Shown here piece by piece: positions 1-7,104 of a DNA stretch of 64,000 nt (the first letter of the stretch is position 1; every line of letters starts with the position of its first letter). Position numbers and translations under genes: made by a program. The notes beneath the pieces were generated by a model. It saw nothing but the letters and a program-made list of their open reading frames with translations. It did not search any database and was not told where the DNA came from. The stretch lies in contig NZ_JXDL01000001.1 of NCBI RefSeq assembly GCF_001590795.1, positions 4,468,237 through 4,532,236 of the forward strand, written 5' to 3'. Origin of the DNA: Bradyrhizobium sp. AT1. Lineage in GTDB: Bacteria; Pseudomonadota; Alphaproteobacteria; Rhizobiales; Xanthobacteraceae.

Positions 1-73
1 CCACAACGGCCTTGAACCGCCTGGAGAAGCGGGCGTAGTGCGGTCCGGGCAGCGGAGGCGCATCAGAGGTCAT
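1..73 (-). CDS. 5' end of an unidentified gene, cut by window edge
   Basis: An ATG at 73 opens a minus-strand frame that stays open to the window edge, giving 24 residues beginning MTSDAPPLPGPHYARF. The gene upstream on the same strand (PAS-GGDEF-EAL protein) stops at 152, so this could be the next gene of the same transcript. Too little is visible to name a family. The start is not supported by a convincing ribosome binding site, so it may begin elsewhere. Confidence 0.4.
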   Translation of the reverse strand, partial: MTSDAPPLPGPHYARFSRRFKAVV

Positions 74-151
74 GGAGCCGCATCCGTTCGATCGATCCAC
101 TCATGAGACGTCGGCAGGACGAGGCAGGTTCGATTGCCCTGCGGCAGCGCC

Positions 152-2314
152 TCACGCCACCAGCGCATCTTCATCGCCGTCGATGCCGCGCTGCGCGGCG
201 AGCAGGCTTACGATCTCGGCATGGGGCCGCGCCTTGCTGAACAGAAAGCCCTGGCCTTCGTCGCAGCCCTCGGTGCGCAGACAGCTCAGTTCGGCTTCGG
301 TCTCGACGCCCTCGGCGGTGATGGTGACGCCGAGGCCCTTCCCCAGGCTGACGATGGAGCGGATGATCGCCTGCGCCTCGCGATTAGCGCCGAGATCGCG
401 CACGAAGGACTGGTCGATCTTGATCTTGTCGAAGGGGAAGCTGCGCAAATAGCTGAGGCTGGAATAGCCGGTGCCGAAATCGTCCATGGAGATGCGCACC
501 CCGAGCGCGCGCAAGGCATGCAGCGTCGCCAGCACCTGCGCGCTCTTCTCCAGCAGCAGCGTTTCGGTGATCTCGAGCTCGAGCCGCCGCGGCGGCAGGC
601 CGGAATGCTTCAAGGCGTCGGTGACGATCGAGAGCAGATTGCCGCTGCGGAACTGCAGCGGCGACAAATTCACGGCGACGCGGACGTCGTCCGGCCAGGC
701 CGCCGCGTCCAGGCAGGCCCGCCGCAGCATCAACCCGCCGAGCGGATTGATCAGGCCGGTGTCCTCGGCGACCGGAATGAACTCGGCCGGCGAGACCATG
801 CCGCGCTCGGCATGCGGCCAGCGCACCAGCGCCTCGAAGCCGGTGATACGGCCGCTCTGGAGGTCGATCAGCGGCTGGTAATAGGGGCGGAGCACGTCGT
901 TCTGGATCGCGTCGCGCAGCTCGACCTCGATCTTGCGGCGGCTCTGCGCCTTCGCATCGAGCGCGGCCTCGAAGAAGGCGAAGGTGCCGCGCGAATCGGC
1001 CTTGGCGCGTGACAGCGCCATGTCGGCGCTCTTGAGCAGCTTTTCGGACTCGTCGCCGTCGCCCGGCGCCATCGCGATGCCGATCGAGGCGCCGATCACC
1101 ACGGAATGGCCGTCGAGCAGATAGGGATCGGCGATGGCCTCGAGCAGGCGCTTGGCCAGCACAACCGCGTCTTCGGGCCGCGCCAGACCGCTCTGCACGA
1201 TGGCGAACTCGTCGGAATTGAGCCGCGCCAGCGCGTCTTCCTCACGCAAGGTGGAGCGCAGCCGCTTGGCGACGCCGCGCAGCAGCTTGTCGCCGATCGC
1301 ATGTCCCAGCGTGTCGTTGACCGACTTGAAACTGTCGAGCCCGAGGATGAGCAGCGCGACCTTGTCGGTGCTGCGCCGCGTGTGCAGCAGCATCTCGTCC
1401 ACCTGCTGGCGCAGCAGATTGCGGTTGGGCAGGCCGGTCAACCCGTCATGCTGGGCCATGAAGGCGAGCCGCGCCTCGGCGCGCTTGCGCTCGGTGATGT
1501 CCATCAGCGCGAGCAGCACCGCGGGCCGCTCGGCATAAGTCAGTTCGCGGGAATAGATCGCAAGGTCGATCAGCGCGCCGTCGGCCTTGACGTGCTTCCA
1601 GGTGCGCCCGGCGTGCTCCTCGCCGGTGGGATCGGCGGTCCAGGGCGGCTCGCTGTCGAAGGCCTGCAGGGAGCGGATCGTCAGGCGCTCGAACTCGGCG
1701 CGGCTGTAGCCGTAATGCGCGACCGCGGCGTCGTTGACGCCGAGGATGCACTCGTCGTCCAGCGCGCAGACGATCATGGGCACGGGATTGCCGTCGAACA
1801 GCAGGCGGAACGAGGCCTCGCGCTGCTTCAATTCGGTGATGTCGACGCGCAGGCCGACCACGCCGCCGTCGTCGGTCAGGCGCTCGTCGATCAGGATGAC
1901 GCGGCCGTCCGACAGCTTCTGCTCGTGGCGCGCGCCGGGCTGATACAGCCTTCGCAGGCGTTCGGCGATCCACTCGTCCTCGTGGCCGATGGCTTCGGGA
2001 TAATCACCACGGGCGACGCCGATGCGGAGCGTATCCTCGAGACGCGCGCCCTCTTCGAACAGATCGGCGGTCTTGCTGTAGATCTCGGCGTATTTCTTGT
2101 TCCAGAGCACGTAGCGGCCGTCGGCATCGAGAAACACGATGCCCTGTGGCAGGATATCGACGGCCTGGCGCAGGCGCTCGTGGGATTTGCGCGCTTCCGC
2201 GATCGCGGCTTCCGCCTCGGCGCGGCTGCGCAGGACCTCGTCGCGCTCGGACAGGACGCGCGAGGCGCGCGCGAAGCGCGGCTTGCGCGGGGATTGGCCG
2301 GCCCGGGCAAGCAC
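152..2314 (-). CDS. PAS-PAS-GGDEF-EAL protein, probable c-di-GMP phosphodiesterase
   Basis: Predicted cyclic-di-GMP signalling protein of about 720 aa. It starts with a short helical stretch rich in E/A/R, then two PAS-type sensor domains (the first has DILPQGIVFLDADGRY, the second LLFDGNPVPMIVC), a GGDEF domain and a C-terminal EAL domain. The GGDEF signature is degenerate: LNSDEF replaces GGDEF, so diguanylate cyclase activity is unlikely. The EAL side is intact (FEALVRW, DDFGTGYSSLSYL, TAEGVET), so net phosphodiesterase activity is inferred. No signal peptide or membrane segment is seen, so it should be cytoplasmic. The frame remains open upstream to 2623, but that stretch is Arg/Pro-rich and lacks domain character; the GTG at 2314 is chosen. 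Another GTG at 2362 is possible. Confidence 0.85.
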   Translation of the reverse strand: MLARAGQSPRKPRFARASRVLSERDEVLRSRAEAEAAIAEARKSHERLRQAVDILPQGIVFLDADGRYVLWNKKYAEIYSKTADLFEEGARLEDTLRIGVARGDYPEAIGHEDEWIAERLRRLYQPGARHEQKLSDGRVILIDERLTDDGGVVGLRVDITELKQREASFRLLFDGNPVPMIVCALDDECILGVNDAAVAHYGYSRAEFERLTIRSLQAFDSEPPWTADPTGEEHAGRTWKHVKADGALIDLAIYSRELTYAERPAVLLALMDITERKRAEARLAFMAQHDGLTGLPNRNLLRQQVDEMLLHTRRSTDKVALLILGLDSFKSVNDTLGHAIGDKLLRGVAKRLRSTLREEDALARLNSDEFAIVQSGLARPEDAVVLAKRLLEAIADPYLLDGHSVVIGASIGIAMAPGDGDESEKLLKSADMALSRAKADSRGTFAFFEAALDAKAQSRRKIEVELRDAIQNDVLRPYYQPLIDLQSGRITGFEALVRWPHAERGMVSPAEFIPVAEDTGLINPLGGLMLRRACLDAAAWPDDVRVAVNLSPLQFRSGNLLSIVTDALKHSGLPPRRLELEITETLLLEKSAQVLATLHALRALGVRISMDDFGTGYSSLSYLRSFPFDKIKIDQSFVRDLGANREAQAIIRSIVSLGKGLGVTITAEGVETEAELSCLRTEGCDEGQGFLFSKARPHAEIVSLLAAQRGIDGDEDALVA

Positions 2315-2622
2315 GCTTGGCTTTCGTTTTCTTGGTTTTCGAGACCCCAAACCCAACTTCACTCGTCCCAGTCGCGCCCAACGGCGCAAGTTTTGGGGCA
2401 AGTGTCTGAAAGAAAAGTAATCTTGGGTGGCCGCGCCGGCCGAGGCGCCGCCTTGCAAGCACGTCGAGCCCGGCTCTGGTGCCTGTTTGCGAGGCGCAAG
2501 CGGGCCAAGTGGCGCGCCAAACCCGCGGCTTCGTCGCAATCGACGAGACAGGTGGCACAAAAACGCGCGCTCTCCATGAATCAATTCCGAAGCCGGACGC
2601 GATTGCATACCGGAGGGAGACA

Positions 2623-2679
2623 ATGCCGGTTCTTCGCTCGAATTTTGGTCAATGCAGGATACGGTTATTGCACCGTTAA
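2623..2679 (+). CDS. Possible 18-residue small ORF or leader peptide
   Basis: ATG at 2623 is preceded by GGAGGGAGACA, an unusually strong and well spaced ribosome binding site, but the frame closes after 18 codons (MPVLRSNFGQCRIRLLHR). It lies about 115 bases upstream of mepA on the same strand. It could be a leader peptide, a genuine microprotein, or the surviving start of a decayed gene. No homology can be claimed. Confidence 0.25.
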   Translation: MPVLRSNFGQCRIRLLHR

Positions 2680-2759
2680 GAATCGGGCTGCCGCTGCGAA
2701 AACACTACGACTTTCGAACAACCTCGTTGGCTTCTCCTGAGGTCGCCCGCCGGATTCTT

Positions 2760-2776
2760 AACCCCGAGGCGGGGTT
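2760..2776 (+). promoter_or_regulatory. Hairpin in the mepA leader
   Basis: AACCCCG, loop AGG, CGGGGTT: a perfect 7-bp stem with a 3-base loop ending 18 bases before the mepA start. It is not followed by a T run and so does not look like a terminator. A role in mRNA structure near the ribosome binding site is only a possibility. Confidence 0.3.
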
Positions 2777-2794
2777 AGGCTATAAGGGCTGCGC

Positions 2795-3739
2795 ATGAGT
2801 CCCCGCCACATCGCCCCTCTCCTGCTCGTCATGACGCTCCTGGCCGCCGGCGGCGCGCTGGCCCAGGACAAGGGCAGCGTGAATCCGAAGCCGCTGCCGC
2901 CGCTGGCCAATCCCAACGACCCCGACCTCGCCGCGAAGGAACTGTTCGCGCGAAAACTGCTGCCGTCGAAGGGACCGGCCCATGTCATCGGCTCCTACAC
3001 CAGGGGCTGCATCGGCGGCGCGGATCAGATGCCGGTCAACGGCGATCATTGGCAGGTGATGCGGCTGTCGCGCAACCGCAGCTACGGCCACCCCGACATG
3101 ATCGCGCTGATCAAGCGGCTCGCGACCAAGGCGTACAAGGACGCGGGATGGCCGGGCATCCTGGTCGGCGACATCGCCCAGCCGCGCGGCGGCCCGGCGC
3201 TGTCGGGCCATGCCAGCCACCAGATCGGTCTCGATGCCGACATCTGGCTGACGCCGATGCCGGATCGCCGGCTCTCGCGCGAGGAGCGCGAGGACATGTC
3301 GGCGGTGATGATGGTGCGCCCCGACCGGCTCGACATCGACCCGAAAGTCTTCACCCCGAGCCATGTGCTGGTGCTGCGCGATGCGGCGCGGGAGCCGGCG
3401 GTGCAGCGCATCTTCGTCAATGCCGCGATCAAGAAGGCGCTGTGCCGCGAGGCCAAGGGCGACCGCGCCTGGCTGTCGAAGATCCGCCCCTGGTGGGGCC
3501 ACGACTACCATTTCCACATCCGCATGCGCTGCCCCGCCGGTGCCGGCGAATGCGAGGGTCAGCCGTCGCAATCCGAGGACGAGGGCTGCAAGCCCGCCGA
3601 CCTCGCCTATTGGTTCTCCGACGCCGTCCTGCACCCCAAGCCGCCGCCGGAGCCGCCGAAGCCGAAACCGCCGATGACGCTGGCGCAGATGCCGGCCGCC
3701 TGCAAGGCGGTGCTGCACGCAGGCGACGCGAAGCCGTAG
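2795..3739 (+). CDS. mepA: Penicillin-insensitive murein endopeptidase
   Basis: Periplasmic peptidase of the M74 family that cleaves D-Ala-meso-DAP cross-links in peptidoglycan. The 314-aa product has a signal peptide (hydrophobic LLLVMTLLAAGGALA, cleavage near residue 24). The metal-binding signatures are present: GHASHQIGLDADIWLTP near residues 140-155 and WWGHDYHFHIRM near 230-242, giving the His/Asp/His ligands typical of MepA. Cysteines that pair in the E. coli enzyme also appear to be present. The C-terminal tail has a Pro/Lys-rich stretch (PPPEPPKPKPP) before the last 20 residues. ATG at 2795 is preceded by AAGGG. Length matches the family. It stands alone between repeats and is not part of an obvious operon. 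Confidence 0.93.
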   Translation: MSPRHIAPLLLVMTLLAAGGALAQDKGSVNPKPLPPLANPNDPDLAAKELFARKLLPSKGPAHVIGSYTRGCIGGADQMPVNGDHWQVMRLSRNRSYGHPDMIALIKRLATKAYKDAGWPGILVGDIAQPRGGPALSGHASHQIGLDADIWLTPMPDRRLSREEREDMSAVMMVRPDRLDIDPKVFTPSHVLVLRDAAREPAVQRIFVNAAIKKALCREAKGDRAWLSKIRPWWGHDYHFHIRMRCPAGAGECEGQPSQSEDEGCKPADLAYWFSDAVLHPKPPPEPPKPKPPMTLAQMPAACKAVLHAGDAKP

Positions 3740-4117
3740 GCTGCGCATGGGTGCTGTCGCCGCCCGATCGGTGTCATCCCCGCGAACGCGGGGATCCATG
3801 ACCACAGGGTGTGGTTGTGACACGAGCTGGTAACTCCGAATCCCCGTAACCACAGCTGCCTGTGGCTATGGGTCCCGGATCGGCGCTCCGCTCAGGACAA
3901 CGCTGCGCGTTGCCCGGCACTGCGCTTGTCCGGGACGACGACGGTGATGCGGCGCGCTTGTGGGGATGACGAACTCGTTGGTTGGTTCACGTCACAATGA
4001 TGCGCTAAGATCGCCCTCGCCGCCCTGCCGTAAGCGCGCGGCATTCCCGGGACGCGCCTCCCAACAAGCCTGACCGCAAGCCCCGCCCCCTTCGCGTGGC
4101 CAACGATGGAAGTTCTC
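3740..4117. other. Intergenic region with a family-A inverted repeat
   Basis: About 380 bases between mepA and the small secreted protein gene. Most of it is the dispersed repeat at 3772-3943 (listed separately). The remainder (3944-4117) must hold the promoter of the next gene. No convincing coding frame is seen. Confidence 0.5.
3772..3943. repeat. Dispersed intergenic repeat, family A, copy 1
   Basis: Begins TGTCATCCCCGCGAACGCGG and ends with GTCCGGGACGACG. It contains CATGACCACAGG, TGGTAACTCCGA and CTGTGGCTATGGGTCCCGGA. The same modules in the same order recur at 33489-33646 and 43572-43706. The ends pair imperfectly, so RNA or DNA from it could fold into a large stem. No coding content. 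It behaves like the palindromic intergenic repeats common in rhizobia. Confidence 0.8.
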
Positions 4118-4621
4118 ATGCGCGTCCTCACCCTCCTCGCCGCGCTTGCATTCGGCGCGACCTTGGCTCTTGCCGCTGAGGAGCCCAGCGGCTGCGACAA
4201 GTTCAAATGGCCGATCGAGCGGGAGCGCGCCGCGCTCACCGCGCCGGACCTTGCGAAGCTCGCATCGGGCAGCGAGCAGGCGGCCTTGCCGTCCTCGGCC
4301 ATCTCGCTCGGGCTCGTCGCCCCAAGCGAGGCCAAACTGCCGACGCCGCCGGAGCGCGCACCAAAGGACGGCACCTTTGCCGGCTTCATGCGCATCAAGT
4401 CCGCCAAGGCCGGGCTCTACACGATCAGCCTGTCCGTCGGCGGCTGGATCGACCTGGTCCAGGACGGGCACGTCCTCAAGCCCGTCGCCTTCAGCGGTGC
4501 GACTGATTGCAGCGGTATCCGCAAGACCGTGAAATACGAGCTGTCGGCGCAGCCTTTCGTCCTGCAGGTCAGCGGCGCCAGGGACAATTCCGTCGCGATC
4601 GCGATCCTCCCCGTGCCATGA
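4118..4621 (+). CDS. Secreted protein of unknown function
   Basis: 167-aa product with a clear signal peptide (MRVLTLLAALAFGATLALAAE). The mature part has one cysteine near the N-terminus and one near residue 135 that could form a disulfide, and ends in a beta-rich segment (FVLQVSGARDNSVAIAILPV). No domain is recognised. An in-frame ATG at 4106 exists, but GGAAG five bases before 4118 and the position of the signal peptide favour 4118. It precedes modA by about 195 bases on the same strand; there is no evidence that it belongs to the mod operon. Confidence 0.75.
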   Translation: MRVLTLLAALAFGATLALAAEEPSGCDKFKWPIERERAALTAPDLAKLASGSEQAALPSSAISLGLVAPSEAKLPTPPERAPKDGTFAGFMRIKSAKAGLYTISLSVGGWIDLVQDGHVLKPVAFSGATDCSGIRKTVKYELSAQPFVLQVSGARDNSVAIAILPVP

Positions 4622-4815
4622 CGCTGCTTGCCAGGCAAACAACCACCCTTTGACCTGAGGCCGCAGCCCCTGCTATCCTCTCCATTGCGATATCCCTGCC
4701 GGCCGTAAGCCGGAGCCGGGCCTCGTGGAGCAGCGCTTCCACCCGTCGCGACACCCCACCAACGCCAGTCCAGCGCGTGCTTTTTGCGTGCGCGGATTCG
4801 CACGGAGCGCTCCCC

Positions 4816-5601
4816 ATGCTACGTATTTCAGGACTTTTCGCCGCTTTCGTGATCCTCGCGGGTGCGAGCCTGTCGCCGGCCGCCGCCGAGGACAAGACCA
4901 TCACCATATTCGCCGCGGCCTCGATGAAGAACGCGCTCGACGAGGTCGATGCCGCCTACACCGCCAAGACCGGCGTCAAGTTCAGCGTCAGCTACGCCGC
5001 AAGCTCGGTGCTGGCCAAGCAGATCGAGCAGGGCGCGCCGGCCGATGCGTTCGTGTCCGCCGACATCGACTGGATGGACTACGCGATCGCCAAGAAGACC
5101 ATCAACGAGCCTTCGAGAGCGAACCTGCTCGGCAACAGCATCGTGCTGATCGCGCCGAAGGATTCCAAGGTCGACAACGTCACCATCGCGCAAGGCTTCG
5201 ACCTCGCAAAGCTCGCCGGCGACGGCAGGATCGCGACCGGCGACGTCAAATCGGTGCCGGTGGGCAAATATGCCAAGGCGGCGCTCGAGAAGCTCGGAGC
5301 CTGGCAGGCCGCCGAGCCGAAATTCGCGATGGCCGAGAGCGTGCGCGCCGCGCTGACGCTGGTGGCCCGCGGCGAGGCCAATCTCGGCATCGTCTATGCC
5401 ACCGACGCCAAGGTCGAGCCCGGCGTCAAGATCGTCGGCACATTCCCGGCGGAGTCTCATCCCGCGATCATCTATCCCGTCGCCGCGACCACGACGGCCA
5501 AGGGCGAGACCAACGACTATCTCGCCTTCCTGCGCTCGACCGCGGCGAAAACCATTTTCGAAAAATACGGCTTCAAATTCCTGCTCAGTCCCTCGACCTG
5601 A
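4816..5601 (+). CDS. modA: Molybdate ABC transporter, periplasmic binding protein
   Basis: Binds molybdate (and tungstate) in the periplasm and delivers it to ModBC. The 261-aa product has a signal peptide ending near AAAED, followed by the family start TITIFAAASMKNALDEV; the AASM and SYAASSVLAKQIEQGAPADAF elements line the oxyanion pocket in ModA. The C-terminal pattern YLAFLRSTAAKTIFEKYGF is typical. An upstream in-frame ATG at 4777 lacks a signal-peptide context; ATG 4816 with GGAG upstream is preferred. First gene of modABC (20-base gap to modB). Molybdate uptake would serve nitrogenase, nitrate reductase and other Mo enzymes. Confidence 0.95.
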   Translation: MLRISGLFAAFVILAGASLSPAAAEDKTITIFAAASMKNALDEVDAAYTAKTGVKFSVSYAASSVLAKQIEQGAPADAFVSADIDWMDYAIAKKTINEPSRANLLGNSIVLIAPKDSKVDNVTIAQGFDLAKLAGDGRIATGDVKSVPVGKYAKAALEKLGAWQAAEPKFAMAESVRAALTLVARGEANLGIVYATDAKVEPGVKIVGTFPAESHPAIIYPVAATTTAKGETNDYLAFLRSTAAKTIFEKYGFKFLLSPST

Positions 5602-5621
5602 TGCGCGCGACCTGATCCTTC

Positions 5622-6317
5622 GTGTTCGACATCTCTCCCGCCGAATGGACCGCGATCCTGCTCTCGCTCAGGGTCGCGGTCATCGCAACGCTGGTGGCAA
5701 CGCCATTCGGCATCGCGCTGGCGTGGCTGCTGGCGCGGCGTGATTTCTGGGGCAAGTCGGTGCTCGATGCCGTCGTGCACCTGCCGCTGGTGCTGCCGCC
5801 GGTCGTCACCGGCTATCTGCTGCTGCTCAGCTTCGGCCGGCGCGGCCTCGTCGGCGGCTTCCTCGCCGACTATCTCGGCATCGTGTTCTCGTTCCGCTGG
5901 ACCGGCGCGGCACTGGCCTGCGGCGTGATGTCGTTTCCGCTGCTGGTGCGGCCGATGCGGCTGTCGATCGAGGCGATCGACCGCCGGCTCGAGCAGGCTG
6001 CCGAGACGCTCGGTGCGGCGCCGTGGAAGGTGTTCTTCACGGTGACGCTGCCGCTGGCGCTGCCAGGCGTGCTCGCCGGCATGGTGCTCGGCTTCGCCAA
6101 GGCGATCGGCGAGTTCGGCGCGACCATCACCTTCGTCTCCAACATTCCCGGCGAGACCCAGACGATTTCCTCGGCGATCTACTCGCTGATCCAGACACCG
6201 GACGGCGATGCCGCCGCGGGCCGGCTGGTCATCGTCTCGATCGTGCTGGCGCTGGGCGCACTGATCGCCGCGGAGTGGTTCGCCCGCCGCGCCACCGCGC
6301 GCTTGCACGGGAATTGA
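5622..6317 (+). CDS. modB: Molybdate ABC transporter, permease
   Basis: Inner-membrane channel of the molybdate importer, 231 aa, with about five transmembrane segments. The EAA loop that docks to the ATPase is visible as EQAAETLGAAPWKVFFTVTLP near residues 125-145, followed by GEFGATITFVSNIPGETQT, a ModB hallmark. Starts with GTG at 5622, 20 bases after modA, and is followed by modC after two bases, so the three genes are one operon. Confidence 0.95.
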   Translation: MFDISPAEWTAILLSLRVAVIATLVATPFGIALAWLLARRDFWGKSVLDAVVHLPLVLPPVVTGYLLLLSFGRRGLVGGFLADYLGIVFSFRWTGAALACGVMSFPLLVRPMRLSIEAIDRRLEQAAETLGAAPWKVFFTVTLPLALPGVLAGMVLGFAKAIGEFGATITFVSNIPGETQTISSAIYSLIQTPDGDAAAGRLVIVSIVLALGALIAAEWFARRATARLHGN

Positions 6318-6319
6318 CC

Positions 6320-6982
6320 ATGCTGCGGGTCGACATCGAAAAACGGCTCGGCGAGTTCTCGCTGTCCGCAAGCTTCACCGGCGAAGGCCGCGTCATCGGC
6401 CTGTTCGGCGCCTCCGGCGCCGGCAAGACGTCGCTGGTCAACATGATCGCCGGGCTGCTGCGGCCCGACCGCGGCAGCATCGTGATCGACGGCGAGACCG
6501 TCGACGATACCGCCGCAGGCATCCATGTTCCCACGTATCGCCGCCGCATCGGCTATGTGTTTCAGGACGCGCGGCTGTTCCCGCATCTCAACGTCGCGCA
6601 GAATCTCGACTACGGCCGGCGCATGAGCGGCCTCGCGCCCGATCCTGCCCATCATCAGCGCATCATCGACCTGCTCGACATCGGCGCGCTGCAGGGCCGG
6701 CGCCCCGGGAAACTTTCCGGCGGCGAGCGCCAGCGCGTCGCGCTCGGTCGCGCGCTGCTGTCGAAGCCGCGCCTGTTGCTGCTCGACGAGCCGCTCGGCG
6801 CGCTCGACGAGGGCCGCAAGCTCGAGATCCTGCCCTATCTGGCGCGGCTGCGCGACGAGGCCAACGTACCGATGGTCTATGTCAGCCACGACGCCGCCGA
6901 GCTGCGCCAGCTCGCCACGCAGATCGTGATGCTGAAGCAGGGCCGCGTGACGAGTTTCGGTGGGGTGAAGGTGCTGGCGTGA
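6320..6982 (+). CDS. modC: Molybdate ABC transporter, ATP-binding protein (short form)
   Basis: ATPase that powers ModB. Walker A is GASGAGKTS (about residues 32-40), signature LSGGERQRVALGRAL, Walker B LLLLDEPLGALD, and a switch His in YVSHDAAEL. The product is only about 220 aa and stops shortly after the nucleotide-binding domain, so the C-terminal molybdate-binding TOBE region (about 100-130 aa in the usual 350-aa ModC) is absent. The stop is clean and no frameshifted TOBE remnant is seen downstream before the antiporter gene. Starts two bases after modB. Confidence 0.93.
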   Translation: MLRVDIEKRLGEFSLSASFTGEGRVIGLFGASGAGKTSLVNMIAGLLRPDRGSIVIDGETVDDTAAGIHVPTYRRRIGYVFQDARLFPHLNVAQNLDYGRRMSGLAPDPAHHQRIIDLLDIGALQGRRPGKLSGGERQRVALGRALLSKPRLLLLDEPLGALDEGRKLEILPYLARLRDEANVPMVYVSHDAAELRQLATQIVMLKQGRVTSFGGVKVLA

Positions 6983-6992
6983 AAGGGGTTTT

Positions 6993-7078
6993 GTAGCCAG
7001 GATGGAGCGAAGCGCAATCCGGGATTCTATCGCGCCGATACAGCAGCCCCGGATTGCGCTTCGCTCCATCCGGGCTAC
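6993..7078. repeat. Inverted repeat, family B, copy 1
   Basis: Two near-perfect inverted arms, GTAGCCAGGATGGAGCGAAG and the complement ending CATCCGGGCTAC, separated by about 25 bases. It lies just after modC, between convergent modC and the antiporter gene, so it may act as a bidirectional terminator or mRNA end stabiliser. A relative is at 51150-51219. Confidence 0.75.
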
Positions 7079-7104
7079 GCATTGTCGTCCAGGCGAACGC
7101 TTCC

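Larger units (their letters stand above)
2315..2794. other. Intergenic region between PAS-GGDEF-EAL gene and mepA
   Basis: About 480 bases between two divergent genes. It should hold both promoters, but no clear -35/-10 pair could be singled out. It contains a short open frame with a strong Shine-Dalgarno (2623-2679, listed separately) and a small hairpin at 2760-2776 just before mepA. Part of it (2315-2623) is also an open extension of the minus-strand gene, judged non-coding. Confidence 0.5.

Noticed and set aside
1106..2740. Long plus-strand frame opposite the PAS-GGDEF-EAL gene
   Set aside because: Antisense shadow created by high GC; no domain, and the minus strand encodes recognisable domains throughout.
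4622..4815. ModE-type operator or Moco riboswitch before modA
   Set aside because: No palindromic ModE box or riboswitch-like structure could be recognised.
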